11,602 bases of DNA from NCBI GenBank assembly GCA_040391865.1, contig JBEBWZ010000105.1:1-11602 (forward strand), in the 5' to 3' direction. Both the position numbers and the translations under genes were made by a program. Source of the DNA: Solimonas sp040391865. GTDB lineage: Bacteria; Pseudomonadota; Gammaproteobacteria; Nevskiales; Nevskiaceae. Below, piece by piece: positions 7,246 through 11,602 of this stretch. The notes under the pieces were generated by a model, which saw nothing but the letters and a program-made list of their open reading frames with translations, had not been told where the DNA came from and made no database searches. The number at the start of each line of letters is the position of its first letter. The first letter of the stretch is position 1.

Positions 7246-9651
7246 TCAACCACCGCCCAGCGCGCCGAAGCGATACTTCAGCTCCAGACCGACAATCCGC
7301 GGCTCGCCGGCTGACCGTGACGAGAAGCCCAGTGAGGATGTCGGCGCGGTGAAGTTCGCCATCAGATACTCCTCATCCAGGGCATTGCGCACGAAGATCG
7401 CAACGTCAAAGGAGCTGCGCAGAACCGACGCCCAATCGGCTCGCAGATTCAACAGCTGATGCCCCTGAATCGAGAGCACCGGGTCATAGCTGTCGCTGGG
7501 CTCATAACCGTCACTCTTGTACCAGTTCGCCATCATTGAAAGCTCGCCCAGCCCGGCCGGCACCGGCAAGGTGTAACGCGCCGTGATGCTGTAAATATTC
7601 TTCGGTGCGCGTGCAAAGGGGCTTCCGGACAGATCCTGCCCGGTCATGCTCACGTACTCGATGAACTTCGGATCGACATAAGAGTAGAAGCCCGATAGCT
7701 CGAGGCCATCCAACGGCAGCAGATTGAATTCGAACTCGCCACCACGGACCCGCGCCTTGGCGGCGTTGCGGGTAAGGGTCTGAGGGGGGGTCAGCGACGT
7801 ATCCAATTCCAGACGCTGCACGTTCTCATAGTCCGCCGAGAACACGGCAAGATTGGTTCGCAACGGCATACCCGCCAGCTGCCAGTCAGCCTTGAGTCCG
7901 AACTCATAATCGGTAACGCGCTCGGCATCGTATGGCTTCTCCAGCGCCTGCTGCGTGCTGGCACGGACAAAACCGCCCGACCGGTAGCCGCGCCGAGTGG
8001 CCAGATAAACCAGCTTTCCCGGTTCGAAGGCGTACTCGAGGCTCAGGTTGTAGGTCGGCTCACTGAATGCCTTGTCACTGGTGACCGCACAATCCGCCAC
8101 CGCAGGTGTGGTGTTGGGCGTTGCCGGATCGTTGTCTTCATCCACGGTGATCCGGCAGACCGTCGGAGTACGCGACTTGATCGTTGCTTCACGCTCATCG
8201 CGGGTAATACGGCCACCAGCCGTGACGGACAAGCCATCGAGCACCGAATCCAGGCGTTGTGTCGCTTGAAAGAACGCTGCCTGGCTGACATTTTCACCTT
8301 CAACCCAGGTCACACCCCACGCCGGAAAAGCACTGGCCGCAGGCTGCGGACGCTGCGTGGCAAGCGGTGCATTCGCGGCCACTGCCGTGATGCTGTAATC
8401 CTGAGTGCGTCCCTTCTCTTCAAAGTAGTAGAGACCGAAAATCCAGTCCAAGCTGCCGTGGTTCCCCAGCAGCTGCAGCTCATTGGAGAACTGATCAAAG
8501 GCATACGTGCGCTGAATCTGCAGATACGGGATCGGCATACCGTCCGAATCATCAGAACTGTCACCGCGCACGCGGCGCTGACCGACGATATTGCGCACGC
8601 TCAACCAGTCGTTGATCTCGTAGCGCGTATCGTTGGACCAGTCGCGGGTGGAAATGCGCGAATACTGATCGGCGCCGCTGGCGACGTCGTAAATGCCGCG
8701 GCTTTTTTGATCCTGCAACAGCTGTGCCGGATCCAGTGCTCCCACATAGCCCAGGGCCACCGCATTCTGGTTCAACAGCGTGGTCGCGGTAGGGCTGATG
8801 TAATCGATAAAGATGCCGGTCCCGCCGCTATCTTCGATATAACGACTGAACGAGAACACGGTTTCCAGACCATCCAGCGGCTGCAACGCCAACGACACAC
8901 GGGCGGCCTTGTTGTGGTCATGATTGACCATGCGGTCCAACACCACGTCGCGGATGTAGCCGTCGCTGTCGGACAGTTTTCCTGCCACCCGCAACTGCGC
9001 CCAATCGGCCAGCGGCTGGTTGAGCATCACATCGACGTTCTGCTGACCATAGCTGCCGACACCAGCCGCAACATAGCCCTCGAAATCGTTGCCGGGACGC
9101 CGTGGGCGGATATTGATCGCACCGCCGGTGGAGTTACGACCAAACAGCGTGCCCTGCGGTCCCTTGAGAACTTCGACCGACTCGAGATCGAACATGGCCT
9201 GATTGAGACCCTGCTGTCGTGAGACCACGACATCGCCGAAATAGACCGACACCGAAGGATCAGACAGCACCGTGAAATCCTGCTGGCTTTGACCTCGAAT
9301 CGAAAACACAGGGATGGAACGATTGGCTGAGGCGCCGGGAACCACCAGCAGACTGGGCACCTGCGAAGCCAGCGCGGCGACATCGTCGACATTGTTGCGC
9401 TCAAGCGCCTCACCACTCATCGCAGTCACCGCCACCGGCACCGACTGCACCCGCTCCTCACGGCGGCGCGATGTCACCACGATTTCCTCGATGATGCGCG
9501 GCGCAGGTGCCGATTCGACGCTATCGGTCGGTACCGCCTCTGGCACAGAAGTCTGTGCATCCAGTGACGTGGCCTCTTCCGGATTGGCCGCAGCTCCCTG
9601 AAACATTCCCATACAGATGGCCGACAGCAATATCAGCTTATGCTTTTTCAA
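7246..9651 (-). CDS. TonB-dependent outer-membrane receptor
   Basis: An 801-residue TBDR. A signal peptide is evident: KKHK followed by a hydrophobic stretch, with cleavage probably after the AAA at 20-22. A 30-residue acidic/proline linker leads to the TonB-box region EEIVVTSRRREE (from residue 55), then the plug domain (VPVAVTAMSGEALERNNVDDVAAL ... VEVLKGPQGTLFGRNSTGGAINIRPRRPG), and a beta-barrel ending ELKYRF, here followed by six extra residues GALGGG. No STN signalling domain is present. The start is TTG at 9651-9649: AGGAGG lies 9 bp upstream and the signal peptide begins exactly there; the only ATG upstream (9750) has no such support. Family members import large or hydrophobic ligands using TonB energy; the ligand is unknown. 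A Cys499-Cys521 loop holds an acidic DEDND stretch, likely surface-exposed and possibly disulfide-closed. The VOC gene follows. Confidence 0.95.
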   Translation of the reverse strand: MKKHKLILLSAICMGMFQGAAANPEEATSLDAQTSVPEAVPTDSVESAPAPRIIEEIVVTSRRREERVQSVPVAVTAMSGEALERNNVDDVAALASQVPSLLVVPGASANRSIPVFSIRGQSQQDFTVLSDPSVSVYFGDVVVSRQQGLNQAMFDLESVEVLKGPQGTLFGRNSTGGAINIRPRRPGNDFEGYVAAGVGSYGQQNVDVMLNQPLADWAQLRVAGKLSDSDGYIRDVVLDRMVNHDHNKAARVSLALQPLDGLETVFSFSRYIEDSGGTGIFIDYISPTATTLLNQNAVALGYVGALDPAQLLQDQKSRGIYDVASGADQYSRISTRDWSNDTRYEINDWLSVRNIVGQRRVRGDSSDDSDGMPIPYLQIQRTYAFDQFSNELQLLGNHGSLDWIFGLYYFEEKGRTQDYSITAVAANAPLATQRPQPAASAFPAWGVTWVEGENVSQAAFFQATQRLDSVLDGLSVTAGGRITRDEREATIKSRTPTVCRITVDEDNDPATPNTTPAVADCAVTSDKAFSEPTYNLSLEYAFEPGKLVYLATRRGYRSGGFVRASTQQALEKPYDAERVTDYEFGLKADWQLAGMPLRTNLAVFSADYENVQRLELDTSLTPPQTLTRNAAKARVRGGEFEFNLLPLDGLELSGFYSYVDPKFIEYVSMTGQDLSGSPFARAPKNIYSITARYTLPVPAGLGELSMMANWYKSDGYEPSDSYDPVLSIQGHQLLNLRADWASVLRSSFDVAIFVRNALDEEYLMANFTAPTSSLGFSSRSAGEPRIVGLELKYRFGALGGG

Positions 9652-9660
9652 CGCGTGTGC

Positions 9661-9666
9661 CCTCCT
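9661..9666 (-). promoter_or_regulatory. Ribosome binding site for the receptor's TTG start
   Basis: AGGAGG on the minus strand, within GAGAGAGGAGGG, lies 9 bp upstream of the TTG at 9651. The spacing and the signal peptide immediately after make TTG the best start. Confidence 0.8.
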
Positions 9667-9838
9667 CTCTCGCAACTTCGGTAGCAGCGGTAAATCCTGC
9701 GTCTCTCGACGACAAAACCTGCCGCGGCCGCTCGTGGCGGAACCGTACACACCGCAAGGGTCGGTTGATCAGCGGCCTAAGCCACCGCGATCGCTACCAA
9801 GCACTTGCTGAAAATGCCGACTCCGCCATCTCTTCGTC

Positions 9839-9854
9839 GGACGTTATTACGTCC
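9839..9854. promoter_or_regulatory. Palindromic operator candidate at the receptor transcription start
   Basis: GGACGTTATTACGTCC has perfect 6-bp arms (GGACGT/ACGTCC) around TATT. Given the minus-strand -10 at 9861-9866, this covers about +1 to +16, a standard repressor position. No second copy is seen in the window. Confidence 0.5.
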
Positions 9855-9859
9855 ATATT

Positions 9860-9869
9860 TAGTATCCTA
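9860..9869. promoter_or_regulatory. TAGNATNCTA motif, copy 3, on the receptor promoter
   Basis: TAGTATCCTA, identical to copy 2 at 3515-3524, with three further identical bases 5' (ATTTAGTATCCTA at 9857-9869). It overlaps the proposed -10 of the receptor gene, so a bound regulator would block transcription. Confidence 0.5.
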
Positions 9870-9888
9870 TTTCGATTCTGCATGGCAA
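9861..9888 (-). promoter_or_regulatory. Candidate sigma-70-type promoter of the receptor gene
   Basis: On the minus strand, TTGCCA (9888-9883, 5 of 6 to the -35 consensus) and GATACT (9866-9861, 4 of 6 to -10) are separated by 16 bp. Transcription would start near 9854, giving a leader of about 200 nt. Confidence 0.4.
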
Positions 9889-9897
9889 GGTCGGTAG

Positions 9898-9911
9898 CTG
9901 CAAATTTGCAG
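9898..9911. promoter_or_regulatory. Perfect 14-bp palindrome upstream of the receptor promoter
   Basis: CTGCAAATTTGCAG is a perfect palindrome 9 bp upstream of the -35 at 9883-9888, a place typical for an activator or a second repressor site. It is not repeated elsewhere in the window as far as I can see. Confidence 0.45.
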
Positions 9912-9984
9912 ACGCATAGACGGACTTTCCCGGACGACGCGTTGCCTCCCAGGACACTTCTGCATGCAAAGGGACAGGAATCGC

Positions 9985-10023
9985 ACTCGATAAATTTTTT
10001 GTCTTTCGTTCTATTTGTCGAGT
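9985..10023. repeat. Large inverted repeat (11-bp arms) with T-rich loop
   Basis: ACTCGATAAAT (9985-9995) and ATTTGTCGAGT (10013-10023) pair at 10 of 11 positions. In a plus-strand RNA the remaining pair is G-U, giving a continuous 11-bp stem with a 17-nt pyrimidine-rich loop. No T-run follows the stem, so it is not a normal terminator. It lies just before the damaged thioesterase gene. Confidence 0.55.
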
Positions 10024-10074
10024 TTCTATTGGAAATAGCTGCGGTTACATGATGAGAGTCCGTCGAAAACCCGT

Positions 10075-10446
10075 TTGACTCCTGGCAGCGCGTTATCTGC
10101 GGCGCTGTCAGAAACAACTCCTTCACTGCGCAGATTCAGTTTTATTGGGATAGCGCTGACTAACCTGACATCGGCTGGTACCAGCGGTCATCTGCACGGC
10201 GGCATGCCCACGGCAGTGGTCAATGCCTGCGGCAGCGACGCCGTTGCGGGGCGCCTGGGACATAAGGTGCTGACGGTGGATCTACGCTGCGATTTCGATA
10301 GCCCCGGCAAGCCGGGCGATCTGCAGGTGCTGGCGCGTCCCTTGCGTATTGGTGCAACGCTGGCCAGCGTCTCGGTCGAGATTCGCGTTACCGACGAGAA
10401 CCGTCTTGCCAGTGGACGCGCGGTCTATCTGACCCGCGCGCCCTGA
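10075..10446 (+). pseudogene. PaaI-type hotdog thioesterase remnant, 5' end damaged
   Basis: From about residue 37 the reading frame is a clear hotdog-fold thioesterase: GHLHGGM (helix start), then TVDLRCDFDSPGKPGDLQVLARPLRIGATLASVSVEIRV and a C-terminal RAVYL. Family members have about 130-150 residues with roughly 45-60 before the HGG motif, ending in a second strand and a N-x-x-G-x-LHGG run; here only about 40 residues precede HGG and they do not match. The first 34 codons use TTA, TCT, TCA, ACA, AGA and ATA, unlike the GC-rich codons after that. The only upstream start in frame is TTG at 10075 without a clear ribosome site. Position N50 aligns with the catalytic Asp of PaaI (HGG-x6-D). 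I infer loss of the original 5' end near 10150-10190; a short functional protein cannot be excluded. It converges on the aldehyde dehydrogenase with a 9-bp gap. Confidence 0.6.
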
Positions 10447-10455
10447 AGCAAGCAG

Positions 10456-11602
10456 TTACCAGTCGAAGCGTGTCGCCGTCATCTTCACGCGGGTATAGAA
10501 CTTCAGACCTTCAAGCCCCTGCTCCTTGAACGGCGAGCCGGATTCCTTGAAGCCGCCGAAGGGCTGATGCACATCCCAACCCGAGGTCGGCAGGTTGACC
10601 GACACCTGGCCGGTGTCCGCTTCATCGAGGAAGCGCTGCGCATGGCGCAAACTGTTGGTGAACAGCGCTGCCGACAGGCCGTATTCGGAATCGTTGACCG
10701 CGGCCATGGCCTGGTCGAAACCCGATACCGCGCACACCACCACCACCGGCCCGAACACTTCGTCGCGCCAGATCGGCATGCTGGCATCGACATCGGCAAT
10801 CACGGTCGGCTCGACGAAGCAGCCGTGCGCAAATGCATCGCCCTGCGGCTGGCCGCCGCCCGCGACGATGCGCGCGCCGGACTGCCGCGCACCCGCAATA
10901 TGCGCCAGCACTTCAGACTGCTGCCGACGGCTGACCACCGGTCCGATCTGGGTCCCTGCCGCATCGCCGGCACCGAGCTTGAGGCTGCGCGCGGCATCGG
11001 CCAGACGCGACACCACGCTCTCGTAAACCGTTTCGTCGACAATCACGCGGCTGGTCGCGGTGCAGCGCTGGCCGGCCTGACCGAACGATGCGGCAGCGAT
11101 CGTGCTGACCGCCAGATCGAGATCGGCATCGGCCAACACTACCGAAGCGTTCTTGCCGCCCATCTCGGTTTGCAACCGCACGTTGCGACCGCCCAACGTG
11201 CGCCCCAGCCCCAGGCCGACTGCGGTAGAGCCGGTGAAGGTCACCGCGGCCAGCCGGCGATCGGCCAGCACTTCGGCATCGAAAGTCGCGTGATCGGTCA
11301 TCACCAGATTCAGCACGCCGTCCGGCAGGCCGGCTTCGATCAGCGCGCGGGTGATATGCCAGGCCGCCAGCGGCGTTTCCCGCGCCGGCTTCAGGATCAC
11401 TGCGTTGCCGCTGATCAGCGCCGGTCCGAGCTTGCGTGCCGGCGTCAGCAAGGGATCGTTCCACGGCGTGATCATTGCCACGATGCCGATCGGTTCGATC
11501 AGCACCAGCGCCCGCGTGTTGGCGCGACCATCGGCAATCATCCCGCCCTGAGGCAAGCGTGCGGTCGCCGCGTAGAAATCGAGAAAATCCGCGCTTTTCT
11601 CC
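10456..11602 (-). CDS. NAD(P)-dependent aldehyde dehydrogenase (ALDH superfamily), 5' end outside window
   Basis: About 382 residues of an aldehyde dehydrogenase (family about 480) are visible; the frame stays open to the right edge with ALDH-like sequence (ADFLDFYAATARLPQGG), so the start is outside. Hallmarks: PWNDP near the cofactor/active-site Asn, GSTAVG of the Rossmann segment, the general base Glu in QTEMGGKN (codon at 11164-11166), the catalytic Cys in GQAGQRCTATS (codon at 11062-11064), and DEVFGPV. The end, VNLPTSGWDVHQPFGGFKESG...FYTRVK, resembles 2-oxoglutarate semialdehyde dehydrogenases, but the substrate is inferred. It oxidises an aldehyde to an acid and would suit the product of the GMC alcohol oxidoreductase. 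Transcription comes from beyond the right edge; no terminator is seen in the 9-bp gap to the thioesterase remnant. Confidence 0.94.
   Translation of the reverse strand, partial: EKSADFLDFYAATARLPQGGMIADGRANTRALVLIEPIGIVAMITPWNDPLLTPARKLGPALISGNAVILKPARETPLAAWHITRALIEAGLPDGVLNLVMTDHATFDAEVLADRRLAAVTFTGSTAVGLGLGRTLGGRNVRLQTEMGGKNASVVLADADLDLAVSTIAAASFGQAGQRCTATSRVIVDETVYESVVSRLADAARSLKLGAGDAAGTQIGPVVSRRQQSEVLAHIAGARQSGARIVAGGGQPQGDAFAHGCFVEPTVIADVDASMPIWRDEVFGPVVVVCAVSGFDQAMAAVNDSEYGLSAALFTNSLRHAQRFLDEADTGQVSVNLPTSGWDVHQPFGGFKESGSPFKEQGLEGLKFYTRVKMTATRFDW

Larger units (their letters stand above)
9652..10074. other. Intergenic region holding the receptor promoter and leader
   Basis: About 420 bp with no credible gene. 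The part from 9652 to about 9854 would be a roughly 200-nt leader of the receptor mRNA if the promoter at 9861-9888 is right. From 9839 to 9911 lie the promoter and three palindromic sites listed separately. From about 9912 to 10074 base composition drops towards AT, with a large inverted repeat at 9985-10023, before the damaged thioesterase gene. Confidence 0.6.

Noticed and set aside
10049..10078. Tiny open frame MMRVRRKPV whose stop overlaps the TTG at 10075, as a possible leader peptide
   Set aside because: Nine codons, no ribosome site, and the downstream gene appears damaged; probably chance.
9794..10126. 110-residue open frame on the minus strand upstream of the receptor
   Set aside because: It runs across the receptor promoter and palindromes, has no recognisable domain, no ribosome site, and non-coding-like codon use.

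Overview
This window looks like a stretch of chromosome from a GC-rich Gram-negative bacterium, most likely a proteobacterium. An outer-membrane TonB-dependent receptor (TBDR) with a signal peptide and Shine-Dalgarno sites of the AGGAGG type support this. The receptor and beta-oxidation gene style would suit a sphingomonad/caulobacter-type alphaproteobacterium or a Nevskiales/Steroidobacter-type gammaproteobacterium. I cannot decide between them from sequence alone. There is no rRNA, tRNA, CRISPR array, transposase or phage gene.

Layout. (1) 1-3106, minus strand: a compact operon, transcribed leftwards. It encodes a LacI-family regulator, an FAD oxidoreductase of the L-2-hydroxyglutarate oxidase (LhgO) type, and a GMC-family flavin alcohol oxidoreductase whose 3' end is off the left edge. 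The first two genes are 10 bp apart and the last two overlap by 4 bp. (2) 3107-3601: a divergent, partly AT-rich control region with several inverted repeats. (3) 3602-6543, plus strand: a peroxisomal-type multifunctional enzyme (enoyl-CoA hydratase + 3-hydroxyacyl-CoA dehydrogenase), a strong hairpin terminator, then a short-chain dehydrogenase starting only 21 bp after the terminator. (4) 6544-9651: a convergent terminator, then on the minus strand a VOC-family protein downstream of an 801-residue TBDR with a TTG start. (5) 9652-10074: the receptor's promoter region, with palindromes and a 13-bp sequence also found upstream of the multifunctional enzyme. (6) 10075-10446, plus strand: what looks like a 5'-damaged hotdog (PaaI-type) thioesterase. 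(7) 10456-11602, minus strand: an aldehyde dehydrogenase whose 5' end is off the right edge.

Together the genes read as a catabolic island for a hydrophobic or alcohol-bearing carbon source. The TBDR would import it, GMC oxidoreductase and aldehyde dehydrogenase would oxidise alcohol to acid, the multifunctional enzyme and SDR would carry out beta-oxidation-type steps, and the LhgO-type flavoenzyme would oxidise a 2-hydroxyacid. The substrate cannot be named from the sequence. No thiolase or acyl-CoA ligase is in the window, so the pathway is not complete here.

The most interesting signals are regulatory. The near-palindrome TAGNATNCTA occurs twice upstream of the multifunctional enzyme and once on the putative -10 of the receptor, with 13 identical bases shared between two of the copies. 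This suggests a common regulator for uptake and degradation. The receptor promoter also carries a palindrome at about +1 and another just upstream of -35. The sequence upstream of the thioesterase remnant looks like a rearrangement junction.
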